DNA from: Acidobacteriota bacterium
Lineage (GTDB): Bacteria; Acidobacteriota; Blastocatellia; Pyrinomonadales; Pyrinomonadaceae
DNA: 64,000 bases
Reading direction: 5' to 3'
NCBI GenBank assembly: GCA_016703965.1
Contig: JADJBB010000021.1
Coordinates: 682,001-746,000 of the forward strand
The notes under the pieces are model-generated. The model was not told the DNA's origin, did no database searches, and saw nothing but the letters and a program-made list of their open reading frames with translations. Positions 32,244 through 40,894 of the stretch are shown one piece after another (the stretch's first letter is position 1; every line of letters starts with the position of its first letter). Both the position numbers and the translations under genes were made by a program.

Positions 32244-32759
32244 CTACGGCTTCCACCGTTTCTGAATTTCAGCCTCTGCGGCACGAAGGACCGTTTTGGA
32301 GCCTGGGAGATCGAGCAGCGTTAGATAATTAGGTGTCGGGTTGACCGTTATTTCAAACTCCTGACAGGAAATGATCTGAGAGTTGGAATGTTTGTACCAG
32401 GAACTGAGCGGCAAGTTGAGGGTATTCGTGAGTCTTAACACAAAATCGTCAATATTCGCCGAGATAGTTTCGTCATAAACCACAAGCGCAAATACCTTTT
32501 CGTCAAAAGTGCGCAGGTAGAACAGCGGACGATCTTTGCCACCCTTGGTTTCGACTCGCTTCTCGGATTCGAAATCCCGCGCTCCGACGGGCGTGCGGGA
32601 AGGCTTTTCGACAACTGGAAGCTTGACGAGCTCCGACACCGGCATTCTCAATCTGATGCCATGCACCACTGGAAGCTTTTCAACCGCCACATTGCATTGT
32701 GGGATGGACTGACCAAACGACAAACCCGCCAACAGGGAAATCAGCAAAAGAGTTTTCAT
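32244..32759 (-). CDS. Small secreted protein of unknown function
   Basis: 171 residues with a signal peptide (MKTLLLISLLAGLSFGQS). The mature part has one Cys pair (QCNV and ISCQEFE), a central Lys-rich segment and a final amphipathic helix (RAAEAEIQKRW). The GIRLRMPVSELVKLPVVEKP segment resembles the N-terminal part of small acidobacterial exported proteins, without a known function. It is monocistronic, with a REPIN-like element 60 bp upstream of its start. Confidence 0.75.
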   Translation of the reverse strand: MKTLLLISLLAGLSFGQSIPQCNVAVEKLPVVHGIRLRMPVSELVKLPVVEKPSRTPVGARDFESEKRVETKGGKDRPLFYLRTFDEKVFALVVYDETISANIDDFVLRLTNTLNLPLSSWYKHSNSQIISCQEFEITVNPTPNYLTLLDLPGSKTVLRAAEAEIQKRWKP

Positions 32760-32819
32760 GCGTGCATCGTAGCATGAAAATGCACGCAGTTATAAGAAAA
32801 TCTGATGGTGTGACGACCG

Positions 32820-32962
32820 GACTGGAGCGGCGAGCATCCTTGCTTGCACACCTGGGCTTTGCCGGTGTTGAGCGTCGGCGATCAAACCAGGTCGAGAACG
32901 ATCACGCGCATTACACTGCGGAGGCCGCAGCGTGGCAAGCAGGGATGCTCGCCGCTCCAGTC
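32820..32962. repeat. REPIN-like palindromic element, copy 3
   Basis: 143 bp, the same length as copy 2, bounded by GACTGGAG and CTCCAGTC. The end hairpins read GGCGAGCA-TCCT-TGCTTGC and GGCAAGCA-GGGA-TGCTCGCC; the inner right hairpin ACACTGCGG-AGG-CCGCAGCGT is at 32913-32933. It lies in the 497-bp gap between the secreted-protein gene and the serA stop. Confidence 0.9.
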
Positions 32963-33039
32963 GGAGTTTGGCGCTCGGAGCGTAAGGCGGTTTTCAAACC
33001 CGACAAAGTGCTTTTTTGCAGGCATTTTTTCTTCCATTT

Positions 33040-33192
33040 AACGTTCGACCAATCTCGCAAAGTCCTTCGACCAATCTCGGCTTTTTGTCGTTGGTAGAGG
33101 TGATTTTCCTTTGACCAATCGGGTGGTTTTGGTTACAGACTGTCGTAAATACGGGCGTTTTGGGGAAAGTGTGAATCGATTCACACTTTTTG
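33040..33192 (-). repeat. Composite intergenic element, copy 1: 24-bp palindrome plus ATTGGT array
   Basis: Read on the minus strand, a perfect palindrome at 33166-33189 (core GTGTGAATCGATTCACAC) is followed by ATTGGT-type motifs at exact 22-bp steps: ATTGGTCAAAGG, an inverted CTACCAACG, ATTGGTCGAAGG and ATTGGTCGAACG (33120 down to 33044). The same combination and orientation recurs at 39342-39535. The rest of 32963-33256 holds nothing else I can identify. Confidence 0.75.
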
Positions 33193-33256
33193 AGTGCGTT
33201 TGGGGACCGCGCATGTTTTTACAGAAAAATTCCGCCCCAGATTTTTTGGGTTTCGA

Positions 33257-34492
33257 TCAGTAGATCATCCGCGTTTTGATCGTGCCGCCCACGTCCTTCA
33301 GGATCTCGAACGCATCCTTTGAAAGGGCCGAGTCGATATCGAGGATGACGTAGCCGATCGTCTCGTTGGTCTTGAGATACTGGCCGACGATGTTGATGCC
33401 GCGGGCTGAGAGTCGTGAGTTGATCTCGCCGAGGACGCCGGGGATGTTTTGGTGAATGTGCAGTATGCGGTGCGTTCCGGCCTGCGGCGGCAGGGAAACG
33501 GGCGGAACGGTGTGTGAGCCTTCGGAGGTGCCGAATTCGAGGTATTTGATGAGCTTTGCGGTCACGTCGAGGCCGATGTTTGCCTGGGCTTCCTCGGTCG
33601 AACCGCCGATATGCGGCGTGAGAATGACGTTGGGCAGATTCTGAAGAACCGTCTCAAATTTATCGCTGTTCTTTTCAGGTTCCTGCGGAAAAACATCGAC
33701 CGCGGCTCCAACGATCACGCCTTCGTCGATCGCGGTTTTCAGAGCATCAAGGTCAACGACGTCTCCGCGGCTGTAATTGATCAGGATGCTGCCTTTCCGC
33801 ATTTTATGGAGCGTTTCGGAATTGATCATATTCCGCGTGGTCGCATCCGACGGAACGTGTAGAGTAACGATATCGGACTGTTCAAGCAGGTCTGAGAGTT
33901 CACGGATCTGTTTTGCATTCCCGTGCGGCAGTTTGATGGCGATGTCGAAATAGACCACCTGCATCCCCATCGCCTCTGCCATTATCGAAACCTGCGAACC
34001 GATGTTACCGTAGCCGATGATCCCAAGTGTCTTGCCGCGAAGCTCGTAACTGCCTTTTGCTTCTTTCAGCCATTCACCGCGATGCGCGGCCGCGTTCTTA
34101 TCCGCAATTTTGCGGATCAGCATCACGCAAAGGCCGATGACAAGCTCGGCGACGGACCGCGTATTAGAATAAGGAGCATTAAAGACCGCGACGCCCTTTT
34201 CCGTCGCCGCCTGCAGATCGATCTGATTGACGCCGATGCAGAAGGCTCCGATGGCAAGAAGTTTGTCCGCCGCGTCGATAACCGCTCTCGAGATATGCGT
34301 CTTAGACCGGATGCCGATCAGATGCACGCTTTTCACTGCCTCGATCAGCTCGGCCTCGCTCAAAGCCCCGCCAAGTCGCGTGATCTCATGGTAATTACCA
34401 GCCTCTAACTCAGCGACGGCAGCGTCAGAAATATTCTCGAGCAAAAGGATCTTGATCTTGTTACGCGGATAGGATGTGGCGGTGGCATTCAT
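33257..34492 (-). CDS. serA: D-3-phosphoglycerate dehydrogenase (ACT-domain type)
   Basis: 411 residues, the E. coli SerA length class. The NAD-binding motif is in GIIGYGNIGSQ (residues ~157-167), the substrate Arg is in NYSRGDVVD, and the His of the catalytic pair is in LTPHIGGSTEEAQ. The C-terminal ~75 residues (ILHIHQNIPGVLGEINSRLS) form an ACT domain that normally senses serine. It catalyses the first step of serine synthesis. It diverges from the GH109-like gene with only 28 bp to the longest possible frame there, so promoters overlap. Confidence 0.96.
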   Translation of the reverse strand: MNATATSYPRNKIKILLLENISDAAVAELEAGNYHEITRLGGALSEAELIEAVKSVHLIGIRSKTHISRAVIDAADKLLAIGAFCIGVNQIDLQAATEKGVAVFNAPYSNTRSVAELVIGLCVMLIRKIADKNAAAHRGEWLKEAKGSYELRGKTLGIIGYGNIGSQVSIMAEAMGMQVVYFDIAIKLPHGNAKQIRELSDLLEQSDIVTLHVPSDATTRNMINSETLHKMRKGSILINYSRGDVVDLDALKTAIDEGVIVGAAVDVFPQEPEKNSDKFETVLQNLPNVILTPHIGGSTEEAQANIGLDVTAKLIKYLEFGTSEGSHTVPPVSLPPQAGTHRILHIHQNIPGVLGEINSRLSARGINIVGQYLKTNETIGYVILDIDSALSKDAFEILKDVGGTIKTRMIY

Positions 34493-34586
34493 AAAAACCT
34501 AATTGTAACGGGAAACTGGTTTGAGGGGAAACAATTCCAGGTGTAATATTAAGGAGTTCTATCATCTTCATCAGGAAACTACAAAA

Positions 34587-35969
34587 ATGAGCGAAAACAA
34601 ACAAACTCGCCGCGAGATGCTGCGAAATACTGCGTTGGCGGGGCTGGGACTGAGCCTGTTTGGCGTTGAAACGAAGGCTGCGGCTGAGAATGAGACTGTG
34701 CTCAGCGAACTGATCGCAGGTTCGGCCCCGGTTGGGAAAACGATGATCGGCGTGCCGCTCGAAAAGCGCGATACGGTTCGGGTTGCGATGATCGGCACCG
34801 GACTTCGCGGACGCAGCATTCTGAGCGAATTCGTGAATATTCCGAATGTGAAGATCACGGCGGTTTGCGATGTGGTTCAGGAAAAGGCTGATAAAGCTAA
34901 GGCGATCCTTGAGAAAGCCGGCCAGCCCGCACCGGCAGTTTACGTCAAAGGCGATCTCGGCTACGAGGAATTGCTCAAACGCGACGACATCGATGTCGTC
35001 TATATCGCAACGCCCTGGGAATGGCACGTGCCGCAGGCCTTGGCGGCGATGAATGCGGGGAAACACGCGTGCAGTGAGGTTCCGGCGGGATACACGCTTA
35101 AGGATCTGTGGGCTCTCGTTGATACTTCAGAAAAGACCCGAAAGCACATGATGATGATGGAGAATTGCTGCTACGATTACGACGAGCTGCTGATCCTGAA
35201 CATCGTCCGAGCCGGATTGCTCGGCGATATCGTGCACGGCGAAGGTGCGTACAATCACGACCTGCGGGAGATATTGTTTGAGACTCGTGATGAAGGTTTA
35301 TGGCGCCGCAGGCATCACACTTTACGTGACAGCAATCTCTATCCCACCCACGGCCTCGGCCCGGTCGCGAATTACATGAACATCAATCGCGGCGACCGTT
35401 TTGACCACATGGTGGCGATGAACTCGGGAAGTCTGGGGCTGCAGGAATTTAGAAAAGAAAAGCTCGCGGCTGACGACCCGCGTCAAAAGGAAGTCTACAA
35501 ATGCGGCGATTACAGCACAAACCTGATCAAAACCGCCAAAGGCCGGACGATCATGGTTCAGCACAACGTTTCGACACCGCGGCCGTACGACCGAATTAAT
35601 CTGATCCAGGGAACCAACGGCGTGTTTCGCGATTACCCGTCGCGCATCTATATCGAAAAAGACAAAGGTGGCCACCAATGGCAGCCGATCGACGCCTACA
35701 AAGCCAAATACGAACACGACCTCTGGCGTTTCGAAGGCGAACAGGCCCGCAAACTCGGCGGCCACGGCGGCATGGATTATCTAATGTGCTGGCGTCTAGT
35801 CCAATGCTTCCGCGAAGGCCTCGTCCCCGACATGGACGTCTACGACGCCGCCGCGTGGTCGGCTCCCGGCCCTTTGAGCGAAATATCGGTCCAAAAAGGC
35901 TCGATGCCGATCAAGTTTCCGGATTTTACGAGAGGGAAATGGACGGAGGCGAGGATGTCTATACCGTAA
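34587..35969 (+). CDS. Gfo/Idh/MocA oxidoreductase, GH109-like alpha-N-acetylgalactosaminidase
   Basis: About 460 residues from the ATG at 34587, supported by CAGGAAAC 9 bp upstream and by a Tat signal (QTRREMLRNTALAGLGLSLF). The Rossmann motif is VAMIGTGLRGRS. GH109 hallmarks follow: ATPWEWHVPQAL, SEVPAGYT (Glu164), MMMENCCYDYDE, GEGAYNHDLRE (His224), YPTHGLGP (His255) and DVYDAAAWS near the end. GH109 enzymes cleave alpha-GalNAc by an NAD-dependent redox mechanism. Substrate identity is inferred from motif resemblance; another glycosidase-type oxidoreductase is possible. Confidence 0.88.
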   Translation: MSENKQTRREMLRNTALAGLGLSLFGVETKAAAENETVLSELIAGSAPVGKTMIGVPLEKRDTVRVAMIGTGLRGRSILSEFVNIPNVKITAVCDVVQEKADKAKAILEKAGQPAPAVYVKGDLGYEELLKRDDIDVVYIATPWEWHVPQALAAMNAGKHACSEVPAGYTLKDLWALVDTSEKTRKHMMMMENCCYDYDELLILNIVRAGLLGDIVHGEGAYNHDLREILFETRDEGLWRRRHHTLRDSNLYPTHGLGPVANYMNINRGDRFDHMVAMNSGSLGLQEFRKEKLAADDPRQKEVYKCGDYSTNLIKTAKGRTIMVQHNVSTPRPYDRINLIQGTNGVFRDYPSRIYIEKDKGGHQWQPIDAYKAKYEHDLWRFEGEQARKLGGHGGMDYLMCWRLVQCFREGLVPDMDVYDAAAWSAPGPLSEISVQKGSMPIKFPDFTRGKWTEARMSIP

Positions 35970-35979
35970 AGAGCCAGAC

Positions 35980-36711
35980 CTAACCTTTGATCAAGGCCTT
36001 CAAGAACGCCACGACAGTCGCTGAGCGGCCGAGCGGCTCGAGAAGACAAACAAAGAGGTTAACGCCAATTGCGATATAGGTCGCAGGGTGCCTTAGTGTG
36101 CCAAATTTCCACGCGGCGAGCACGATCATTCCGATTAGTAGACCTTGACCAATGTAGACGGGCGTCATTATGTTGACGTTTGGCCAGTCACTAAAGTTTA
36201 TACCGATCCAAGCGAATTGTATCCCACGTGCTAACGCAGGCATCATTATCAAAAATACTGTCGAGATCAGCCACCACGAATGATTTTCGATCTCTTTGCG
36301 ATGGATTATGCTCTTGATGACCGCATAGCCGAATGCTGTCATCATCACGATCTCGACCGCCGCGACTCCATAAAAGAACCAGGCTTGAAACGGGCCGAAT
36401 CGCTCAGGATTGGCGATCGAATTCTGTGCTGACGCGAAATCGCGATACATCATGCTCAGTGCCGTCAGGCAGACGCCGCCGGCGACGAACATACCGATTA
36501 TCCCAAGCGTTCTGTGTCTAACTATCTGGCCGTGGGTCGCATAGTACGGCTGAAGAATGAGAAAGAGATACCAGGCCGTTCCCGTCCAATAATGGACATG
36601 TACCGACCACGCATTCTCAGAGAAGTCGCCCCAATAGTCCATGAATATTCCTAGCTGCATGACGACCAGCGGGATGATCATCCATTTGTGAAGATTCTTG
36701 TATTTGTTCAT
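35980..36711 (-). CDS. Seven-helix membrane protein of unknown function
   Basis: 243 residues with about seven hydrophobic helices and several His residues near helix ends (VHVHYWTGTAWYLF, YYATHGQIVRHRTLG, SIIHRKEIENHSWW). The spacing of His resembles cytochrome- or DUF2306-like membrane proteins, but I cannot assign a family. It converges with the GH109-like gene (10 bp between stops) and is preceded by the lpdA terminator. Confidence 0.72.
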   Translation of the reverse strand: MNKYKNLHKWMIIPLVVMQLGIFMDYWGDFSENAWSVHVHYWTGTAWYLFLILQPYYATHGQIVRHRTLGIIGMFVAGGVCLTALSMMYRDFASAQNSIANPERFGPFQAWFFYGVAAVEIVMMTAFGYAVIKSIIHRKEIENHSWWLISTVFLIMMPALARGIQFAWIGINFSDWPNVNIMTPVYIGQGLLIGMIVLAAWKFGTLRHPATYIAIGVNLFVCLLEPLGRSATVVAFLKALIKG

Positions 36712-36776
36712 GGCCGCTTCTGCTCGGAGATCTGAACTTTCTAAGTTGTGTTTGGTTAGCGGAAGTATAACAAAAA

Positions 36777-36801
36777 AACGAGAGGCAGATAGCCTCTCGT
36801 T
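36777..36801 (-). terminator. Intrinsic terminator of lpdA
   Basis: AACGAGAGGC and GCCTCTCGTT form a perfect 10-bp stem with a 5-nt loop, followed on the minus strand by a run of seven T, 30 bp after the lpdA stop. Confidence 0.92.
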
Positions 36802-36831
36802 CCAATTACGCTATACGAATGCTCGAAAGCT

Positions 36832-38241
36832 TTACATATGAATAGTCAGATCATGCACACCTTCGGCGGCTTCCATTACGGCTTCGGAAACGGTTGGGTG
36901 GGCGTGGATGATGCGGCCTAGTTCGTCGGCAGTTGTTTCTAGAGCCATGCCGACGCAGGCTTCGGCAAGGAGTTCGGTGGCGTGGGGGCCGATGATGTGG
37001 ACGCCGAGGACCTCGTCGTATTTTTTCTCGGAGACGATCTTGACGAAGCCGTCAGTCTCGCCGAGGATGCGAGCTTTACCCGACGCCGAGAACGGGAATT
37101 TGCCGACCTTTACGTCGTAGCCTGCGGCTTTGGCTTTTTCTTCGGTCAGGCCGACGCTGGCGACTTCGGGGTCGCAGTATGTGCAGTTCGGGACGAGATT
37201 TTGTTTGATCGGCTCGACCTTTTTGCCGGCGATCTTTTCGACGACGAGAATACCTTCCTTCGACGCGAGGTGAGCAAGCCAGGCGGTGTCGATCACGTCG
37301 CCGATGGCGAAAACGTTTGGTTCGTCGGTCTCACAGTATTCGTTGACCTTGATCGTGCCGCGCGGGTTGACAACGACCTTGGTATTTTCGAGGCCGATGC
37401 CTTCGATCGACGGCATGCGGCCGACGGCGACGAGGAGCATTTCAGCTTCGAAAGTCACATCAACACCTTTTGAATTCTTACCGGAAACCTTAACGCCTTT
37501 TTTGTCCTTGGTCAGTTTGTCGAGTTTGATGCCGGTCTCGCATTTGATGCCGGATTTTTTAAAAGAGCGGGCGAGTTCTTTCGAAACATCCGCGTCCTCG
37601 ATCGGCACGATGCGGTCCATCAGTTCGACTACCGTGGTATCGCAGCCGAAACGGTGGTAGACACTCGCGAATTCCACGCCCACGGCTCCGGAGCCCATCA
37701 CGATCATTGACTTCGGAACCTTGGTGAGTTCAAGAATGTGATCGGAATTGACGACCTGTTTACCGTCGGTTTCAAATCCCGGAATTGGACGCACCACGGA
37801 ACCGGTAGCGATAATGATGTTCTTGGTTTCGATCGTCTCCTTCTTGCCGTCAGCGAGAGCGACCTCGACCTTGCCTTTTCCGACGATCTTGCCAAAGCCG
37901 TTGAATATGGTGGCTTTGTTCTTTTTCATCAGATAGGTCACGCCGGCTGAGTTTTTGGCGACGACATCGGATTTATATTTCTGAACGCCTGCCCAGTCGT
38001 AGCTCAATCCCGTGACTTTGAGGCCAAAGTTCTCAAAATGGCTGGCTTTTTCATACAAATGAGCCGCGTTGAGCAAAGCTTTTGTCGGGATACAGCCGCG
38101 AAGGCCGCAGGTGCCGCCGAGACGAGCATCTTTTTCCTTCTCGATGATCGCGACCTTTAGTCCAAGCTGTCCCGCGCGGACCGCAGCGACATAGCCGCCT
38201 GGTCCTGATCCGATGATTGTTACGTCAAATTGTTCTGCCAA
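36832..38241 (-). CDS. lpdA: Dihydrolipoyl dehydrogenase (E3)
   Basis: 469 residues. FAD motif VTIIGSGPGGYVAAVRA, redox disulfide in GGTCGLRGCIP (Cys45, Cys50), NAD motif MIVMGSGAVGVEFA, second FAD motif FAIGDVIDTAWLAHLAS and the catalytic His-Glu pair HAHPTVSEAV near the C-terminus. It reoxidises lipoyl groups of 2-oxoacid dehydrogenases and the glycine cleavage system, presumably including the E2 encoded at 21027-22784. It is monocistronic with its own terminator. Confidence 0.97.
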   Translation of the reverse strand: MAEQFDVTIIGSGPGGYVAAVRAGQLGLKVAIIEKEKDARLGGTCGLRGCIPTKALLNAAHLYEKASHFENFGLKVTGLSYDWAGVQKYKSDVVAKNSAGVTYLMKKNKATIFNGFGKIVGKGKVEVALADGKKETIETKNIIIATGSVVRPIPGFETDGKQVVNSDHILELTKVPKSMIVMGSGAVGVEFASVYHRFGCDTTVVELMDRIVPIEDADVSKELARSFKKSGIKCETGIKLDKLTKDKKGVKVSGKNSKGVDVTFEAEMLLVAVGRMPSIEGIGLENTKVVVNPRGTIKVNEYCETDEPNVFAIGDVIDTAWLAHLASKEGILVVEKIAGKKVEPIKQNLVPNCTYCDPEVASVGLTEEKAKAAGYDVKVGKFPFSASGKARILGETDGFVKIVSEKKYDEVLGVHIIGPHATELLAEACVGMALETTADELGRIIHAHPTVSEAVMEAAEGVHDLTIHM

Positions 38242-38316
38242 TGTAGTGTCCTCTGATAAAAAGTGAGATATATAGCCAAAGGAGAATTATAGCGAGTTAA
38301 CCGCATACAAACAAAA

Positions 38317-38345
38317 ACGCGGTGAGCCTCGATGTCTCACCGCGT
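38317..38345 (-). terminator. Intrinsic terminator of the small lipoprotein gene
   Basis: ACGCGGTGAG and CTCACCGCGT form a perfect 10-bp stem with a 9-nt loop, followed on the minus strand by TTTTTGTTTG, 21 bp after the stop at 38367. Confidence 0.92.
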
Positions 38346-38366
38346 CAGTTTCCATCCGCTGCGGAG

Positions 38367-38777
38367 CTACTTTGTTACCGCGAAAGTCGATTGAAAATCA
38401 TTCAGAAGCGTCTTAAATTTAGCAGTGGCTTCCTTGTCCGTCGCTAGTTTCATTGCGTTTTTCATCGAAACGTCGAGCAGGGCTTTCCCGCTGTTCGCCA
38501 TGCTCTCCTCGAGCTTTTTCTTCGTGTCCGCGCTCACCTGAAATCCCATAGCACCTTTAATGCCGTCAAACTTTGCCTTCAGGCTCGCTTTTTTCCCATC
38601 AAACGCCTTTTGGGCTTCGTCCATCCCGGCAGCCGTGGGGTTGGCATCGATCTTGGCGACGATCTCTTTCGTCGCGGCGTCAAAGTCTGTGATAAACGCA
38701 TTTATCTCCGCGTCTTTGCTGCAGCCTGTGAGGCCGATGCAAAATAGTACAACCAAAAATAGTGAAATATTCTTCAT
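38367..38777 (-). CDS. Small helical lipoprotein
   Basis: 136 residues. A signal peptide with lipobox LTGC (Cys19) is followed by a mostly helical, Lys/Ala-rich body (IDANPTAAGMDEAQKAFDGK, EESMANSGKALLDV). No family is recognised. It is transcribed alone, with a clear terminator, and diverges from the rhodanese gene at 38877. Confidence 0.82.
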   Translation of the reverse strand: MKNISLFLVVLFCIGLTGCSKDAEINAFITDFDAATKEIVAKIDANPTAAGMDEAQKAFDGKKASLKAKFDGIKGAMGFQVSADTKKKLEESMANSGKALLDVSMKNAMKLATDKEATAKFKTLLNDFQSTFAVTK

Positions 38778-38876
38778 GTAATCTTCTCCTATGATCTAAA
38801 AATCTAGTTTCGTTAAAAACTATGTTGTCTGAACGGTCAGTTGTCGTGGAAATTGCGGTAATCTTATAGGAAATCT

Positions 38877-39236
38877 ATGGAACACTCAAATGAATTCTTA
38901 ATACTGGTAAATGACGTTATGCCGAACGTGCGCGAGATTTCGGTGGACGAAACGAAGGAACGCGTGGCGAATGGGGCGACTCTGATAGACGTTCGCGAGG
39001 ACAATGAGTACGCCTCGGCCCACGCTACCGGTGCGAGACACATGGGCCGCGGCGTCATCGAACGCGATATCGTTCAGACGATCCCCGACAAGGATGCCGA
39101 GATCATCCTCTACTGCGGCGGCGGCTTTCGCTCAGCACTTGCGACCGATAATTTGCAAAAAATGGGCTATACGAACGTCTGGTCGATGACCGGCGGCTGG
39201 CACGCTTGGGAGGAATCAGGCTCACCAACTGAGTAA
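38877..39236 (+). CDS. Single-domain rhodanese-like sulfurtransferase
   Basis: 119 residues. A rhodanese domain spans residues ~17-112: VDETKERVANGATLIDVRED, HMGRGVIERDI, and the active-site loop LYCGGGFRSA with the catalytic Cys, ending in VWSMTGGWHAWEES. AGGAA lies 5 bp ahead of the ATG. It probably carries or transfers sulfane sulfur in the cytosol. It is separate from the sulfur operon at 41 kb. Confidence 0.88.
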   Translation: MEHSNEFLILVNDVMPNVREISVDETKERVANGATLIDVREDNEYASAHATGARHMGRGVIERDIVQTIPDKDAEIILYCGGGFRSALATDNLQKMGYTNVWSMTGGWHAWEESGSPTE

Positions 39237-39341
39237 AATTACTCGTTTTCGGATGTTAATTTTGGTCTCGAGCATCGTGAGATTCGCGTGAACTTTTTTG
39301 TAATTTTTAGTTTTCGCGAATTTTTACCAAAAATCCGACCG

Positions 39342-39545
39342 AAAAAGTGTGAATCGATTCACACTTTTTTGTGAATCGACGCCCTACCCTCGATAAACAG
39401 CCACTTCCAGCGATGCCCTTACCGTCCGCGACAGCCGAAAACGTCATCGAATTGGTAGAGGTAGATCACCACATTCGTGTCAAAATTCCCCGGATTGGTA
39501 GAGGTAAATGCTGGATTGGTCGAATGTGTTTTCTGCCTCCAAAAT
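39342..39545 (+). repeat. Composite intergenic element, copy 2: 28-bp palindrome plus ATTGGT array
   Basis: A perfect 28-bp palindrome at 39342-39369 (AAAAAGTGTGAATC and its complement) with an extra half-site TGTGAATCGA next to it is followed by ATTGGTAGAGGT (39451), a degenerate ATTCGT (39473), ATTGGTAGAGGT (39494) and ATTGGTCGAATG (39515), i.e. 22-, 21- and 21-bp steps. Order and orientation match copy 1. The remainder of the 467-bp gap 39237-39703 shows no gene I can support; the palindrome plus T6 could also end the rhodanese transcript. Confidence 0.75.
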
Positions 39546-39703
39546 GCCCATTTTCGATCCGTTTCGGTCAGATGAAGCCTTAGCTGCCGATATTTTGAGA
39601 TGGGTGCCGAGATGGGCCCGAAATGCCGCGGAGATCGGACCAAGATGGGATGCGTTCATGACAGAAGTGATCGCGCTTGTCACCGCCGCATCAGGCTCTC
39701 GTT

Positions 39704-40123
39704 TCAGTTCAGCGTTATCTCAATGGTATAAGCGGCTCTGCTCATGGTGTTTTCGGACGCGTCGTAGACCTGAACGCTGTATTCGCCGCCCACGGGAAGC
39801 TGGCCGGTCCATTCGATGGAACGCTTGTCGTTTGGCAAGATCGCGTCCTCGTCCGGGCCGAGGGTTTTTGTTTCATACACTGCTACGTAAGCGTCGCTGT
39901 CGGCTGTGATCAGTTTTACGGTGATATAGCGTCCCTTTTTAGCCGAGAAAACGTACGCATCGTAATCGAACTCACGCGGCAGCTTGCCTCGAAAGGTCAT
40001 CTTGCCTTTTCCTTTCGGAAACAAAACGCGTTTTTCGACCGTCGCCCCATAGATCTCCTGCGGAAAGATCGTTGTTAAGGCCAGCGACATGATCAGTAGG
40101 ATTTTCGTGATGATATCTCGCAT
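39704..40123 (-). CDS. Small secreted beta-rich protein
   Basis: 139 residues with a signal peptide (ILLIMSLALTTIFPQEIYGA). The mature domain is strand-rich (MTFRGKLPREFDYDAYVFSA, GRYITVKLITADSDAYVAVY) and ends in YTIEITLN, resembling bacterial pre-peptidase C-terminal or jelly-roll modules found in exported proteins. No catalytic residues are evident. It diverges from the methyltransferase gene. Confidence 0.78.
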   Translation of the reverse strand: MRDIITKILLIMSLALTTIFPQEIYGATVEKRVLFPKGKGKMTFRGKLPREFDYDAYVFSAKKGRYITVKLITADSDAYVAVYETKTLGPDEDAILPNDKRSIEWTGQLPVGGEYSVQVYDASENTMSRAAYTIEITLN

Positions 40124-40205
40124 AATTCTTACTCCTTTCCGGCGTATAAAGCCTCTCAGGTAGAAAGGCGTGAACTCGAGGCGTAAAGTATCAATAGAGG
40201 TTTGT

Positions 40206-40889
40206 ATGAATTCTGAAGATGAGCTCGTGCCCGATCCGCGTGCGAGAACGCGGGAGTTACAGGAAGAATTTGCAAAACGCGGCGATGTGACCGGCTGGTT
40301 TGAGGCTCTTTACAAGGAATCAGCTGGGAATAACGATCTGATCCCGTGGGCAGATCTGACGCCGAACAAGTATTTCAGAGCGTGGGCTGAATCGACCGCG
40401 TTAGCGGGCAATGGAAGAACGGCGTTGGTCGTCGGCTGCGGGCTGGGCGACGATGCCCGATATTTGCTCGATCTGGGATTCAAGGTGACGGCCTTCGACA
40501 TCTCGCCGACCGCGATCGAGTGGGCGAAAAAGCTGCACGGCGACACTGATATCGTTTTCGAAACATGCGATCTGTTCGAGCCATTTCGCGGCTGGCTCGG
40601 GGCTTTTGAATTTGTGCTGGAGATCTACACCATCCAGCCGCTGCCGCTCGAAATGCGGCCGCAGGTGGTCGATGCGATCGCGGGATTTGTTGCGCAAAAC
40701 GGAAAACTAGTTGTTGTCACGCGCGGCCGCGAAGACGACGTCGAGCCAGATATTCTTCCGTGGCCGATGTCGCGCAGAGATCTTTCGCGTTTCAAACACA
40801 ACGGGTTGACACAAACTGATTTTGTCGAAATGCCGGGGGAGGAAGGTGAGCCGCCGCGATTCATTATCGAATATGTTCGCAATGGATAA
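40206..40889 (+). CDS. Class I SAM-dependent methyltransferase
   Basis: 227 residues from the ATG at 40206, chosen because AGAGG lies 7 bp upstream; a GTG start 36 bp earlier is possible. The SAM-binding motif is ALVVGCGLGDDARYLLDLGF, followed by VTAFDISPTAIEWAKK (acidic residue after strand 2) and FEFVLEIYTIQPL. The arrangement resembles thiopurine-methyltransferase-like small-molecule methyltransferases. Its stop converges with the ArsR gene 5 bp away. Confidence 0.85.
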   Translation: MNSEDELVPDPRARTRELQEEFAKRGDVTGWFEALYKESAGNNDLIPWADLTPNKYFRAWAESTALAGNGRTALVVGCGLGDDARYLLDLGFKVTAFDISPTAIEWAKKLHGDTDIVFETCDLFEPFRGWLGAFEFVLEIYTIQPLPLEMRPQVVDAIAGFVAQNGKLVVVTRGREDDVEPDILPWPMSRRDLSRFKHNGLTQTDFVEMPGEEGEPPRFIIEYVRNG

Positions 40890-40894
40890 AATAT

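Noticed and set aside
22873..32962. Repeated 143-bp units considered as a CRISPR or as IS ends
   Set aside because: The copies are kilobases apart with internal hairpins, no regular spacers, no cas genes and no transposase between them.
39480..39683. Short minus-strand frame in the gap after the rhodanese gene
   Set aside because: It runs through the ATTGGT array, has no ribosome site or recognisable family, and copy 1 of the same array contains no matching frame.
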